Source: Cyprinodon diabolis (Eukaryota; Chordata; Actinopteri; Cyprinodontiformes; Cyprinodontidae). Taken from it: a stretch of DNA of 64,000 bases. The notes beneath the pieces are model-generated. The model ran no database searches. It saw only the letters and a list, made by a program, of their open reading frames with translations, and had not been told where the DNA came from. Positions 12,036 through 23,374 of this stretch are shown piece by piece; the stretch's first letter is position 1; each line of letters opens with the position of its first letter. Where the stretch lies: contig CM060062.1 of the NCBI GenBank assembly GCA_030533445.1, positions 23,395,329 to 23,459,328 of the forward strand, read 5' to 3'. The position numbers and the translations under genes were made by a program.

Positions 12036-15000
12036 GGTGCTGGTCATAAAATTAGAATATCATGAAAAAGTAGATTGATTTCAGTAATTCCATTTAAAAA
12101 GTGAAACTTGTATATTATATTCATACATTACATACAAACTCATATATTTCAGATGTTTATTTTGTTTAATTTTGATGATTACAAATGACAACAAATGAAA
12201 ATCTCAAATTCATCATATCAGAAAATTAGAATATTGTGAAAAGGTTCAAAATTGATGGCCCCTGGTGCCACACTCTAATCAGCTAATTAACTCAAACCAC
12301 CTGCAAAAGCCTTTAAATGGTCTTTCAGTCTAGTTCTATAGGCTACACAATCATGGGGAAGACTGCTGACTTGACAGTTGTCTAAAAGACGACCATCGAC
12401 ACCTTGCACAAGGAGGGCAAGACACAAAAGGTCATCGCTAAAGAGGCTGGCTGTTCACAGAGCTCAGTGTCCAAGCACATTAATAGAGAGGCGAAGGGAA
12501 GGAAAAGATGTGGTCGAAAAAAGTGTACAAGCAAGAGAGATAACCGCACCCTGGAGAGGATTGTGAAATAAAACCCATTCAAAAATGTGGGGGAGATTCA
12601 CAAAGAGTGGACTGCAGCTGGAGTGAGTGCTTCAAGAACCACCACACACAGACGTATGAAAGACATGGGTTTCTGCTGTCGCATTCCTTGTGTCAAGCCA
12701 CTCTTGAACCACAGACAGCGTCAGAAGCGTCTTGCCTGGGCTAAAGAGAAACAGGACTGGACTGCTGGTGAGTGGTCCAAAGTCATGTTCTCTGATGAAA
12801 GTAAATTTTGCATTTCCTTTGGAAATCAAGGTCCCAGAGTCTGGAGGAAAAGAAGAGAGGCACTTCATCCACGTTGCTTGAAGTCCAGTGTAAAGTTTCC
12901 ACAGTCAGTGATGGTTTGGGGTGCCATGTCATCTGCTGGTGTTGGTCCATTGTGTTTTCTGAGGTCCAGGGTCAACGCAGCCACATACCAGGAAGTTTTA
13001 GACCACTTCATGCTTCCTGCAGCTGACCAACTTTTTGGAGATGCAGATTTCATTTTCCAACAGGACTTGGCACCTGCACACAGTGCCAAAGCTACCAGTA
13101 CCTGGTTGAAGGACCATGGTATCCCTGTTCTTAATTGGCCAGCAAACTCTCCTGACCTTAACCCCATAGAAAATCTATGGGGTATTGTGAAGAAGAAGAT
13201 GCAATACACCAGACCCAACAATTCAGAAGAGCTAAAAGCCACTATTAGAGCAACCTGGGCTATCATAACACCTGAGCAGTGCCACAGACTGATCGACTCC
13301 ATGCCACGCCGCATTGCTGCAGTAATACAGGCCAAAGGAGGCCCAACTAAATACTGAGTGCTGTACATGCTCATACTTTTCATGTTCATACTTTTCAGTT
13401 GGCCAACATTTCTATAAATCCTTTGTTTTTATTGGTCTTCAGTAATATTCTAATTTTCTGATATGATGAACTTGAGATTTTCATTTGTTGTCATTTGTAA
13501 TCATCAAAATTAAACAAAATAAACATCTGAAATATATGAGTTTGTATGTAATGTATGAATATAATATACAAGTTTCACTTTTTAAATGGAATTACTGAAA
13601 TCAATCTACTTTTTCATGATATTCTAATTTTATGACCAGCACCTGTATATACACACACATTATAGTAGACAGTGGACACAAGAATTTTCAATAACTCTAT
13701 CGACAACCTTTATATTGTCTTTATGCATTTTGAAATATGTGCCATAAATATACTTCTATTAAGATCTCTAAATCTTTTATTCCTGACCTTAGAACTATCA
13801 GTCTAATCTATGCACCGAAATGCTGGACAAATTTAAAAAGTGAGGAAAAGTTGCAACATCATAACATTTCAGAGAAGGTGCCAATGGGAGTCCAACATGC
13901 AGAGCAGAGAATACATGTTGGTCCCTCTGGTAACAGCAGCAACAAACAGAAACACACACCTCTTAAACAAAACAAAGAACGCAAGAGCACCGTCATCATC
14001 TTACATTGCTTGCACATCTGAGGAAGAAGAATTTACTCAGAACAAAACACTCCTGTCCACTTTAAACCCAAACAACTCCTCATACCAAGGAGAAAAAACC
14101 TATACACAAAATGGGCGGTATGTGGTAAGCAGTTCAGTGCAGTGAGGAATGCCCAGTACTCTGCACTAGGGAAACTAAAGAGTCCCATCGTAAACACAGC
14201 AGAACCAGCTCCTCAGACCATGACTTAGATAAAGGTCTGCAGTTAAAACTCATGGACCAAAATGTTCAAAATGATCGCTTTTTCTGACATTTTGAATTGA
14301 AAACGTTTCCTGGATGGGAAGCGAAACATCTTCAAACTTGGAGACAAAGTCCAGTGGTTTGTTCTTTACTTTTTTGGAATGATTATGACCTGCATGACTG
14401 AGAATCTTCGCCCAGCAGACCTAAATATTTGGATTTTGGACAAAAAATATGGATGGTTTGGATAGGCCTAGGATTTAAACTTTCAAAAACATGCAGTCAA
14501 TAACTGAGCTCTTGGCTCATCCACAGAGCAAAATACTGTATCTGCTCAGAAAAGCTTGAGCCAAAAGATAAAACTACATGAAGCCGGAGGAGCAGTAATA
14601 GACATTGTAATACTAATGCCACGACAGTAGTAAAACAGCAGGACGAAAGACGAGACAGCAGAGACTTGTGTTGACTGATGACGAGGTGTTTGACACAAAC
14701 GCAGGAATTAAAAGTGTTGGTGTAAAAGCCACAAAAACAATGGCCTTTTAAATTTGCCACCGTTGCTCGTGTTTGCACACGTTAGAGGAGAAGTGGCGCT
14801 TCTGTTGGCTTTCAAGCTCACACCTTCCAGTTTGTTGCCACAAAGGTGTGCCTGGACAAAGCCACCACAGGGGGTGGCTTCAGACTCTCTCACACCGGGA
14901 GGATTTTTTTGAACGTACCTGATTTAACCCCCGATTTGGTCTGGATGTGGCCTTTGTTCCCATTCAATTTCAAACCAATTCATACCTCCCTTGCAAGTGG

Positions 15001-18000
15001 CTAAAACATCCTGTGTGTCTCGGACTAATAATAGAGGTAATGATCTATTGAGGGGGGTCTAGTCTGACTGATTTCCAGTTGCAGAAGGGCTCTTTCCAAG
15101 CTGAATCATTTCCCACAATAGATATAAATTACTGAAGCTCTTCGGACACAGAGCGTTGTCTTCATCAACAAGAGAATTCCAGTTGTGTACTTTTTACTCC
15201 TTTTCTGGATTTTGAGGACAGATATATTCCCTCCTGCTTTCAACTTCAGGCTGTGTATAAACTAATATAGGACCAGCTGCGACATGCAAAATACAGAGGC
15301 GATCAAAGGAGATTGAGGTAATAGAGAGGAGCTCTGTGCTCCACATGGGTAGAATGCAGACTGCATTGACAAGCTCTGGATCAATCCTGAAATAAAAGCT
15401 ATGAAAGATAGAGAAGTATGACCAGGGATTAGAGGAAAAAAAAAGATACAACAGGAAGATGGGGGACTAGCTGAAGCAGGAAATCATCGGCAGGCTTTGG
15501 AAGAGCCTGGAAACATGTTAGGTCATAAATCCAACAGCTTTGTGTTGATATAGCCTCTGTTGTCCAACAGGTTTGATCAGACTGTCAGCCCTCCGCTGTC
15601 ACCCCAGCTGCAACCACACATCACTTCAACCACAGCGTTATTTTCTTTCAGTAGATTGACACCTCACAGCCATCACCCGTACCAAACGAACATCAGGGGA
15701 ATACAATAAGCATCTGGGTCACTTGGAGAATATACTGGACATGTGTTACAACACAGGAGGCTCTTTAAAGTTCAAATAGAAAACCCATACTCATAGATTC
15801 TCATTTGATAACATGTACAAAATGAAATAAATCACAAGTGAAAAAAAATTCAGTATTTTGTTGTTTATAGCACAAAATTATTCACCAAGATAGCAGATGA
15901 TGCTAAATTCCTCATTTGGTCATGAGACCCACTGAAACGCTGTAGGATGCTGGACGTCAGTTTAGTCAGGAAGCATTCATTTTATATATCGAGTCATCGA
16001 GAATTTTTATGCTTTAACAAGGACGAATACAAAGCAATCTGAATCTTAGCGGTTTTATACTTTATATATATATTTTCCCGAAATTCCCGAAGATTCTTCG
16101 GAGGAGAGTCGCGGCGGGGCCTACACAGCTCATACTCCTGCGGGTGTGTGCGGCTGAGATGATAAAAAAAAAAAGTTGGTTGTGTTATCAGACTTCGTTT
16201 TCACTGGTTCCCTACACATTTTACAGATGACTGTGGTTTGTTTTTTGTCCGACTTGCCATAACCGAAATACTGCCAGACTGCCGAACTACAAAAACCCTT
16301 CTTTGGAACAATTTCCTCCGCCTCTCCTTGCTGCGACATCTGCATGTGCTCTGTGTTGTGGTTTGAGAGGGCGGCGCTTTGTGACGGCATGCCTGGGTCC
16401 GCGATTGCGATTGGTTAGGAGGAAGTAGTGACTGGCATAAACCTACATGATAGGCTACAATGAGAAGGAAGGAAAACTGCCTTTTATCGAACTTTTATCG
16501 AGCCTATTTTTTTCTATTGCGCCACACGTCTATCGATCGATATATATCGTTATTGAATTATCGCCCAGCCCTAAAATAAAATATTTCATTAAAAAATAAA
16601 TTATGCTTTGAATCAGCTTTATTGCCATCAGGCACTTTATTAAAGCTATACAACAAAGAAAACAAGCCATTGCAACTTTGGTATATTGAATCCAACTGAT
16701 GCAGTGAGAGCAGGATCGTTGATAAAAGAATCTGACGTGAAGTGATTTGAACAAAGTTTGCTGTATTGGCTTGGATGCCAAAGATTGTCGTAATCTATTT
16801 ACTTTCTGGATCAAAATTTGACGCAAAACGGGGTCCTTCGGATAATTAAACATTCCTTTTCCCGATCCAAAACCATTGCCACAATTGGCAGCAGTATAAC
16901 AGACCATTGTAATTACGTTTAAACTATTCTTTCAGATTGCTTTACAATGCGTGAAGTAGTGGTTCTAAACACCCGCCTGAGGACTTTTGACTACACGATG
17001 TCACAGCTGGGTTTTGTCACGTGACGGCTCTAACAGGACTCGCAGATCGCTAGAAGTGCCCAGCATACTGTAAAATCCGATTTAGACCAGCCACATAGAA
17101 AAAATAAAGGATAATCTACCATCACACAATAAAACTGAACTAAAGGAAAGGTCAGAGCAGACTCCACCTGCTAAGGAGACTGAGATAGTTAAGGTTTCAG
17201 GAGGTGCTCCTGAAAATCCTTGTTCTTTTGGGGTTTTTTTTAACTCTGTGGTGGCCACAGCCATCTGATATAAAGCAGTTTTTGGAGCAGCGACTTAAGT
17301 AAGCTTGTGTGGGTTCAAGGTTTGCATTAGGTTTAAAATTTATTGCAACAAAAAGTTATTTGAGACACTTAAACCAGCCTGCAACCCCCCATCCCCACAG
17401 GTAACAACTATAATGCCAATGCGAAGCAACACAAGTAGAATAGAAAACTTTGTGAAAATCTATTCAGCAATTTATCACACAGGGACACATGATCCCCTTC
17501 TTTTGGTTTTCCTGCTTTGGCCAACAAATATCTGCCACGTTTTAATAAGCTTCATCTTTACTGCTCTTGAAAACAGAAAGGCTTTCAGTAAGATGGCTTC
17601 AAAGAAAAATGAAGTAATCAAATTTTAGTTAAGGAATCAAAAGGTTCTTCTTTTATAAACATTTGGAATTTCTCTCCATAGGCAGGCAACACCTGTGGTG
17701 AAAAAAAAACTAAACAGCACTAACCAAAATACTGCATGCATGCCAACAACAAAGCACCTACACAACAGCTAATCTGCTCAAACAGTTTAATAATGCAGCT
17801 GTAATTGTGTAATTTCACAAAAGGAAAAGCAGGGAACAAAGGATGGGTATTGGGTAAGAAATAAGACGAGAGGTAGAATAACAGCCTCTTTGGTCTGTGT
17901 TGGTCAGAGGGCACCGTTTTCTGCTGTGTAAAGTGGCACAAGCTGTGAAGAGTTATGAGGTTTTCCGAATAAGAAGAGGAGGGTAAATGTGTTTTATACG

Positions 18001-21000
18001 CAAAGCCAACAAGTAGAGGACTCTACAGATCAACTTGTGTGTGTTCTGATGTATATGAGGAGGAAGAAAACACATTTCTTAGATAACCTAACTGAATACA
18101 GCTTTTTGGTTATTGGATCACACAGGTAGAAACATCCCTCTAAAGTACAATACCTCGTCTTATTTCCATTTGAAGGAAAAGAGGTGTACAGCACAAAAAC
18201 AAAACATTGAACCTCACATTTAAGATAAATCCTCAAAGACAAAAAAAAAAAAACGGTCAGATGAAAATGTGTAAACATAGATATTCAACTATAGCCAGGA
18301 GATAAAAAGAAATTCTCTTTTAACACTAGCAAGAAACACATTATTGTAGAAGTTGATGGACTTTTTACATCTCTAGTAAAAGAAAAAAAAAGTCAGGATA
18401 ATCAGCCTGACTGACCGCCCTGAACAGTGATCTGTCAGTAAAAAAACAAAACACAACAAAGGAATCATTTTCAAAGCTCGATCATGTCACCCTAGCAAAA
18501 AATGCTTTTCTGTAGGGAAGAAGTAAAACAGGCAAGAAGCATTACAGATGGATTTTTAGGATAAGTGATCCCTTTTAACAAAATAGGTAAGCGAAGACCA
18601 AAAGATGTAGGGAGCCACTTCAGAGGAAACAGGATTTCCAATGTGGGATGATGGTTCCTACAACAGCACTACTTTGCTAGGTAGTGTTTATTTTACCTCC
18701 TGAACTGTTGCAGAGTCTGTAGATGAAAGAAAAGCTGAACATATTATAGCTAAGTTGGTTAGTTTTATTCTTTAGATCTCTAAATCCCATGTCCATTTAG
18801 TAAAAGGGTTAGGATCTAAAATGTCAAACTTAAGGTAAGGATTTTTATACACAGGTGCATAGTAAGTAATATTAATTGGTCTAAATGCAATAACAGATGC
18901 TAAAGATACCTTATTATGCTTTGGTTTGCTGTTCTATGGTGCTATGGCGTCCTGTGCAACCTGACTTACTCACTGTTCTAGGGTGTTCCAACAGGATCCT
19001 ACTTTGACCCTACCTGATTCCTCTAGTGCAAGCTATGCACCCCTGTATAGTTTCTACTTTTTTTTTTCCTTTCACCATGTCAGTTATGCATAAATTTGCC
19101 AGATGTTGTCAGCCTGGATTTACAATGACACAGTGAAGACAGATATTTGGCAGCAACAATGTTTTCCCATGGATCTTTTTATTAAAATTTTATCCTGAAC
19201 ATTAGTATGCAGCATAAATCATAGTCAGGTTATTGAAAGGTAACAGGACATATCAAAGCAGTGTTAAAAATATTTGTAATTTAGAACAAACAATCAGCTA
19301 CTAATTAGTTAATTTTACAAAATTAAAATGTAGAAAAAAGATAAAAATAATAATGAGTTGTAAACAACTTCAAAGGTAGAAAAGTTTCAAGTAAATAAAA
19401 TATAAATGAGATTGTTGTTTAGTTAGTGTGTTACAGTTTAAAGGATATTTGGTTTTCTTTTAAAGAAAAAAATAATAATACAAATAAAACTGCTAGCATG
19501 CAAAACCATCACAAAGACCAAATGTATAGAAAGCATGGCAAATACTTTCTCTGGGACTGAGTACCTTCTCATCAGTTAAAAAACACTAGACAGCTACTAT
19601 TTAAATATGTAAAAAAAAAAAAAACTATCAACCTTATAATTCTATATAAAAAAATTATAATGTATAACCTCTGTATAGAACCTCTCACAAATAAAAGCCA
19701 TGAAGTGCTTTACAAAGAGGATCTCACTACTTGAAGTTGTATTGTAAAATCTGCAAAAAGCAATGGAAAGTTAACGTGCTGCATAACGTACTGTTCTAAA
19801 TATAAGTAATTTGGCATTTATAATGTGTCCTCACAAATATTTCATTCTCACATGCACAAATCCACCCACATAACTTTACAATTACTGACTTAAGAGTTAG
19901 TCTTTGCGACAAAGGCCGGCTTGTACCTCTCCTCCTAACCTTATGTTTGCAGAATGCATAATCTCCACAGAAAGCATCTTGCTGTAAATTGTCAGATGTG
20001 AAACCAGTTTCCAGGCCCTCCTCAGTTCATCTAAAAATAAAAACCCTATCATTACAGGAGGTTTTCTCGCTCTAAAGATTGACCACATTGTGAAACTACA
20101 ACAGTGACATTCGAAATTTCGCACTGTTTACCGATTCCCACTTTACTTGTAAAGCACAAATGGTGGCCGTGAACGAGACAAGTGTGACACATCTATATTA
20201 TGGTGAGTGAGTGTTTTTAAATCAGCTTGTCACTCATAGATATGGCTTTAGGTGGCCATTTAGATGCTGGAGCAGCTGACCATCATGAGAGGGAGCAAAG
20301 TCAGGAGGTGGTGAGCCAGACACTCAAGGCTCGCCTGCATCTAATAGCATTAGGACCTGAGGCGAAAGGGTCACTGGCAAGCAAGGACATAAGAATAGAC
20401 TAATGTGAAGCCGAGGCAGCAAACAAAGAGCTGATTAAATTCTACTAACAAATGTCCCAAACCCCTTTCTAATGTAAACATCTGGAGTGAACCCCAACCA
20501 TAAAGAAAAAAAAAAGTTTTACTGTTCTGATTTCACAATCCGAGTTGGAAAAAAATAAAAAATAAAGGCCTACCTGTCTGAACTCCTCTTGCTTGCGGTT
20601 TATTATGATCAGATTTTCACTTGTTGAAACGAGAAAACTAGATAGCCCCCAATAAGGGTTTGTTGACCAGTAACAAATATTTTCTTTGGGGGCTGTGTGA
20701 TATTTGCTAGAACAATTTCCTTTCCAAGGCCAACAAATTAGTTACCATTTTGTTTTGTTTTTATAAAAAGGCTTTTACAGTGCATCCCATTATAGGTTTT
20801 AATTAATGCATTTAGAGGCTAAAAAGGGAAGCCTTGAGTTTTGATTTATTCCAACAGTGTTTGAAATGTCATTTTTGCGAATGGAATTAATGCATTAAAG
20901 TAAATAAAGTTAGACATATGACTAAATGTGATGAAAAATAAAATATTCTATCAATGCAATGGATGAAAATTGGAAGAAAAGAATCAACTTAATTACATAA

Positions 21001-23374
21001 AATCTTCAAACACTTATTTCGATATAGTGAAATCAACTATGATTCAACATATAGTTCAAATTTAATGCAAAACCAGACAAAAAAAAAGTGATAGAAAAAA
21101 ATATATAAACATACATTTGTTGGCAATTATGAGGGTTACCAATGGGTCTGAAAACACACCCAAGCTATAGACTAGTGAATGTAATACAGGCAAGTGCTGC
21201 CGAGTTTAATAACAGTCTTCTGTAATTAGGGTTTTTCTACAGGAAGAAAATTCAGAATTGATCGTTTCCATGTTGGTTCAACATTTAAAACAAAAGTTTC
21301 AGAGGAATTTTTTTTATTTTAAACTAATGTCAGCTAATTGCTCAGACGGATACAACACAACAAAACTTACAAGACTGCAGCTCATTTTGCTAATCCAACA
21401 TTTTGTTCAGTTTAAGAAAGTAATCAAATCAAGTTACGATTACCAGTCAATTAATGGTTTATTAGATTAAAATGTATTCCATCTGAACAATTGTTAAAGG
21501 AATAGTACACCCAAAACATGATTAGCCTTCATTTTCTACTCACCCCCATGCTGAACAAATCTCTCAAGTACTTTTTTGATATCTCAAATGCATCTGGAGA
21601 TCTGGGAGGCTTCTTGCTGTCTGCTGACATTCAAATAATGGAGGTCTATGGTGCCCGAGGCAGAAAGGTCCATAAAACGTGTCAATATTCCTCCATACTG
21701 CTCGTCCAATGTATTCCAAGTGTCCTGAGTGGGTAGCGTCCATAATTTACTCGAAACGAAGTCATTTAGAATGTTTTTAGAGCATAAACAGTAGTGTATA
21801 GGATTTCCTAAAAGCACGCTTGTTGGCTTTAAAATTATGAGAAATTAAGGGCATTATGAATAACATATGAAACATGTAAGAAATGCAAGCACAAAGGATA
21901 GTAAATGGGGAAAGCATTTGTGTGTAAATGCCTTTTATTTTATAAATATCTCAAAGTTTAATAACATGCAACAAAGCATGCTGGCACAATACATTTTATA
22001 ATATATAATCTATTTATCTCTGCATATTGCTAAGAAATATTTTACCCTCTGGTTTCACAAGAGCAAACTCAGGTTTTTAGGGAACTGCTTATGAATTAAT
22101 ACTTAGTCAATCCGTAAGATAAATCCACTTTTGATAAATTCCGTAAATCGATAATTTGCATCCCTAGTTCATTTATAGTTTGGATCAACTTGTACTGAGC
22201 TTTCTCCGGTATGACAACCATAGGACGTCGATTTATATTCATCATGGGGAAATTTCATTAATTTTGTATCAAGACATCTAAGCATATTGCTGCAAAGTTT
22301 TATTCAAACCCGTTACTTTGTTAACTTTTGTGATAGTGCTCATTAAAAGCTTAAGAGAAAATAAAATATCAAGTCCACATTAAACAGAGAACTGTTTAAC
22401 AATAACTTCTAAAATACCTCTAATAAGAATAAGAAATGATCCTATAGAATAGGAAAGAGAGAAATCTGCAATTGAAACTCTCTGATCATCAAAACTTTGG
22501 TTATCTCCTAGGAGGAATAATATTAAACACAATGAAACCGTTGAGTTTTTTTTTATCCTTTAACTCTTCACTAATATGCTATTCTTATACATTTTTTCTA
22601 TATTTGTGTGACATTTTTTTCTGTTATCTTTTTGCTGCTTTAAACACCAGAATTTCCCCATTGTGGGACAATAAAGGAATTTTCTATTCTATTCTTTTTT
22701 CTGCTACAAATGAAGAAAACCTGCTGATTATAAGCATCCAGCTATAAACATAATTAATCTGTTAATATATGCTAAACAATTTATGTTTTTTGTTTAAATA
22801 AATATAGAATTGGTTAGAACTTGAGCTAGAAAGAAGAACATTTGTTTTGTTTATACACAAAACATCATCATCCTTATGGATAAACTGGTGATTCCAAACC
22901 CTCTTAGCTTTCAGGGCTGCCTGAGAGCTGACTGTTTTATTTAGGGTTAAAGTTCTCAGCCTTGTTGTGACTGAACAGATCGGGCTGCAAAGTCTGAAGT
23001 TCAAACTGAGCTGAAGTTCTTAAAACAACCCAACAAGACAGAATGGGAAAAAGTAAAGCATAGTTCAATTAAAATCATACACACAACTAAATAAGTTTTA
23101 CATTACTGTTGTGCCTGCTTCTGCGCTTTAATAATTCTGAGAGCAAATTAAAGTACACAAAAACCCAATAAACTTAAATAAATACAATTTAGAAAGAAGC
23201 TAACAGCAAACTTTAAATGATGTATTGTGTGTGTGTGTGTTTAGCCCCCCCCCCCCCCCTTTAAACTCATTAACCAACGGTCGCTTCTCTTTAGCTCAGC
23301 TTTTAACTTACTATCGTCTCGCGGACGCGGTTGTGGAAAAGTTGCTCTCTAACCGACACTTCATCCGTTTCCAT
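565..23374 (-). CDS. lmbr1l: LMBR1L orthologue (lipocalin-1-interacting receptor family), 15 exons, 3' end beyond the window
   Basis: Multi-pass membrane protein of the LMBR1/LIMR family; the mammalian protein is described as a lipocalin-1 receptor and a modulator of Wnt signalling in lymphocytes. I assembled these exons on the minus strand: 23312-23374, 11067-11151, 6586-6619, 6148-6287, 5559-5662, 3369-3492, 3218-3286, 3070-3134, 1780-1852, 1601-1687, 1430-1506, 1268-1345, 1108-1181, 708-798 and 565-631. All junctions are GT-AG and every phase closes, giving 410 codons. The start ATG is 23372-23374 and the protein begins METDEVSVREQLF. Family blocks in order are FKKTADF, ISILSNEVLL, QWLNGSLIHGLWNLVFLFSN, FFTESEGFAGSKKGV, WVASALL, RMFSVTGSLLVKPR, WQRNLGYPLAML, LMVSSVVGFYSSPLF and LSSALPVFSRTLG. 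Human LMBR1L has 489 residues, so about 78 C-terminal residues (including the expected TRFDLLGDF block) lie off the left edge. FFTESEGFAGSKKG and SCWVKLNME favour LMBR1L over LMBR1. Intron 2-1 is about 12 kb. Confidence 0.96.
2115..2262 (+). repeat. SINE/LINE-type tail fragment
   Basis: An insert in the lmbr1l intron between the exons at 1780-1852 and 3070-3134. It ends in cccattgtgggacaataaag, a 3' tail shared by many teleost SINEs and L2-like LINEs. The preceding segment (ccctgagcaagatccttaac ... gctgctccccaagaggatgg) is typical of the same short elements. A second copy of just the tail is at 22651-22678. Confidence 0.65.
3617..3690 (+). repeat. Fragment related to the 49.6-51.2 kb hAT-type family
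   Basis: Contains ggggggccaggggtgaccat in the same arrangement as the left ends of the elements at 49649 and 50457 (ggggggccagggg followed by tggcc). Only about 70 bp is recognisable. It was identified by internal comparison only. Confidence 0.4.
3781..5072 (-). mobile_element. hAT-type DNA transposon derivative with exact 8-bp target duplication
   Basis: The element starts tagggctgcaactaacg and ends gttgcagcccta. It has short terminal inverted repeats followed by subterminal runs of tcgattaatcgatgaatcg-like motifs. The 8-bp direct repeat gttcaaac flanks it exactly at 3773-3780 and 5073-5080, which is the hAT-superfamily signature. Length is 1292 bp. It lies in a lmbr1l intron. It retains a BED-type zinc-finger exon on the minus strand (4655-4951) but no recognisable RNase-H-fold transposase core, so it looks non-autonomous. 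Confidence 0.88.
4655..4951 (-). pseudogene. BED zinc-finger exon remnant of the hAT element
   Basis: A 98-codon open frame with no ATG at its 5' end (it opens with a TTG codon), so it is probably a spliced exon or a leftover. The frame contains CNFCKNKLTWHG ... MMQHLKRKH: a C-x2-C pair followed by H-x4-H, the spacing of a BED zinc finger. Such fingers form the DNA-binding N-terminus of many hAT transposases and the ZBED proteins derived from them. No catalytic or dimerisation domain follows inside the element. It is unlikely to encode a host protein. Confidence 0.7.
5663..6147. other. lmbr1l intron 4, no feature seen
   Basis: The interval between the coding exons at 5559-5662 and 6148-6287. 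Frames here are short and unsupported. No repeat, RNA gene or regulatory element was recognised. Confidence 0.5.
6620..7885. other. lmbr1l intron 2-3 segment, no feature recognised
   Basis: AT-rich intronic DNA between the 34-bp exon at 6586-6619 and the LINE fragment. Open frames of 60-80 codons are present but carry no family motif and no splice-compatible ends. Confidence 0.5.
7886..9008 (-). mobile_element. LINE 3' end (CR1/L2/Rex1-like), split by an insertion
   Basis: On the minus strand, 9008-8753 encodes the C-terminal tail of a LINE reverse transcriptase ORF, with blocks such as AEKVIGCNLPYLQELYAF, LPSGRRLWSI and NKSFFPSATSRIN. This matches the usual ending of CR1/L2/Rex1-clade ORF2 proteins. 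The 3' UTR resumes at 8098-7886 and ends in repeated tctgattctga units beside cctactcggcaatacacc, a common teleost LINE tail. Between the two parts lies unrelated sequence (8099-8752). The piece has no start and no polymerase core, so it is a 5'-truncated dead copy. Confidence 0.75.
8099..8752. mobile_element. Unassigned insertion inside the LINE fragment
   Basis: This 0.65-kb block separates the RT tail from the 3' UTR of the surrounding LINE, so it inserted later. Its two ends resemble each other weakly in inverted orientation (gagtttaaatgg near the left, rc of tagtgtaaacgggg at the right), as in an old MITE. No protein motif was found. The exact borders are uncertain by perhaps 10-20 bp. 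Confidence 0.45.
9470..9790 (+). mobile_element. Decayed Tc1-like transposon relic
   Basis: The segment around 9490-9530 (cttcatccagcagggtaacg) and 9622-9645 (agggatgtggtggagcagag) matches, with many changes, the end of a Tc1 transposase gene: the QQDNAP motif and the LWDVVE motif. The stretch at 9710-9785 resembles the typical 3' flank (aaaacgagtagagcctggta, then ctaattaggaggccaatgac). The frame is broken by several stops and indels. The family differs from the better preserved copy at 12034. Confidence 0.6.
9791..11066. other. lmbr1l intron, no feature recognised
   Basis: AT-rich intronic sequence between the Tc1 relic and the exon at 11067-11151. The 89-codon frame at 10758-11027 has no homologue I recognise and no splice context. 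Confidence 0.45.
11988..12033. repeat. (AT)n microsatellite ending in (CA)n
   Basis: About 20 AT dinucleotides followed by acacac, abutting the left end of the Tc1 element. The element probably inserted at a TA within this tract; the right flank also continues as tatatacacacaca. Confidence 0.9.
12034..12235 (+). repeat. Left terminal inverted repeat of the Tc1 element
   Basis: 202 bp, starting caggtgctggtcataaaatt and ending atcagaaaattagaatatt. The motif tcataaaattagaatat at the outer end recurs in related form at the inner end (tcagaaaattagaatat). This is consistent with IR/DR-type organisation, with two transposase-binding repeats per end. Confidence 0.9.
12353..13357 (+). pseudogene. Tc1 transposase (DD34E), inactivated by two nonsense codons
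   Basis: The frame opens at ATG 12353 (MGKTADL) and runs to the TGA at 13355-13357, 334 codons, the usual Tc1 length. Codon 11 (12383-12385) and codon 73 (12569-12571) are TAA. The remainder from 12587 is open for 256 codons. The N-terminal half reads as a paired-like helix-turn-helix (KEAGCSQSSVSKHI region). The catalytic core has the first Asp in FSDESKF, the second in QQDLAPAH and the Glu in NPIENLWG, with exactly 34 residues between the second Asp and the Glu. The product would be a cut-and-paste transposase acting on the 202-bp ends, but this copy cannot make it. The long frame on the opposite strand (12865-13389) is a shadow. Confidence 0.93.
13444..13645 (-). repeat. Right terminal inverted repeat of the Tc1 element
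   Basis: The reverse complement of 12034-12235 over its whole length. It follows the transposase stop codon by 86 bp and ends in gaccagcacctg next to a TA. Confidence 0.9.
13646..14284. other. lmbr1l intron, no feature recognised
   Basis: A CA-rich junction next to the Tc1 element, then ordinary AT-rich intron. No coding or RNA signal was found. Confidence 0.45.
14285..14412 (+). repeat. Interspersed repeat A, copy 1 (single arm)
   Basis: Contains ttgaattgaaaacgtttcct, ggatgggaagcgaaacatct, gagacaaagtccagtggttt and gcatgactgagaatcttc in this order. The same ordered blocks occur at 24596-24690 and 57945-58075, and inverted at 24428-24553 and 57681-57790. This copy has one arm only. The family was not identified; it was defined by comparison within the window. 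Confidence 0.75.
16130..16573 (-). mobile_element. hAT-type transposon fragment with BED-finger remnant
   Basis: The right border ends cgttattgaattatcgcccagcccta, that is, an outer end tagggctgggcgataattc on the minus strand, typical of hAT ends in fish. Next to it, the minus-strand frame 16390-16130 contains SAVWQYFGYGKSD and CKMCREPVKT, the start of a BED finger (aromatic residues, then C-x2-C). The frame then breaks at a run of eleven A residues where the second half of the finger should follow. No matching left end was found, so the copy is truncated; the left limit is only approximate. Confidence 0.65.
16574..21494. other. Long intronic stretch of lmbr1l without recognised genes
   Basis: About 5 kb of AT-rich intron. 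It contains a palindrome GTCACGTGAC at 17016-17025 and several A- or T-runs, but no gene, tRNA or clear mobile element that I could support. Frames here up to 125 codons have no recognisable motif. Confidence 0.45.
21495..21840 (+). repeat. MITE-like repeat
   Basis: Begins gttaaaggaatagtacaccc, then ttcattttctactcaccccc; these blocks open a widespread teleost DNA-transposon-derived repeat. A related copy in opposite orientation lies at about 31830-32140 (ctcatatgggtgagtagaac, ending gtttccctttaag). No ORF of significance. The right border is uncertain. Confidence 0.5.
22651..22690 (+). repeat. LINE/SINE tail fragment
   Basis: Contains cccattgtgggacaataaag, the same tail as at 2242-2261. It is followed by ttctattctattctt. 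Nothing upstream is recognisable as the body of the element. Confidence 0.55.
23227..23261. repeat. (GT)n followed by poly-C
   Basis: A short GT run (gtgtgtgtgtgtgtg) and then about 14 consecutive C residues, just inside lmbr1l intron 1, about 50 bp from the donor site of exon 1. Confidence 0.85.

Larger units (their letters stand above)
12034..13645 (+). mobile_element. Tc1/mariner transposon, nearly full length, with 202-bp terminal inverted repeats
   Basis: A 1612-bp element in the large lmbr1l intron. The left end (12034-12235) begins caggtgctggtcataaaatt and the right end (13444-13645) is its reverse complement, nearly identical over about 202 bp (I saw one difference near the inner end). 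A TA follows the right end; the left flank reads CA, so the TA duplication is not clean. The interior holds one transposase frame with two nonsense codons. High similarity of the two ends suggests fairly recent insertion. Confidence 0.93.

Noticed and set aside
12865..13389. 174-codon minus-strand frame
   Set aside because: Shadow of the Tc1 transposase frame on the plus strand; it has no independent motif.
16530..16907. 125-codon minus-strand frame near the hAT fragment
   Set aside because: Starts outside the element and contains no transposase or host motif; AT-rich chance frame.
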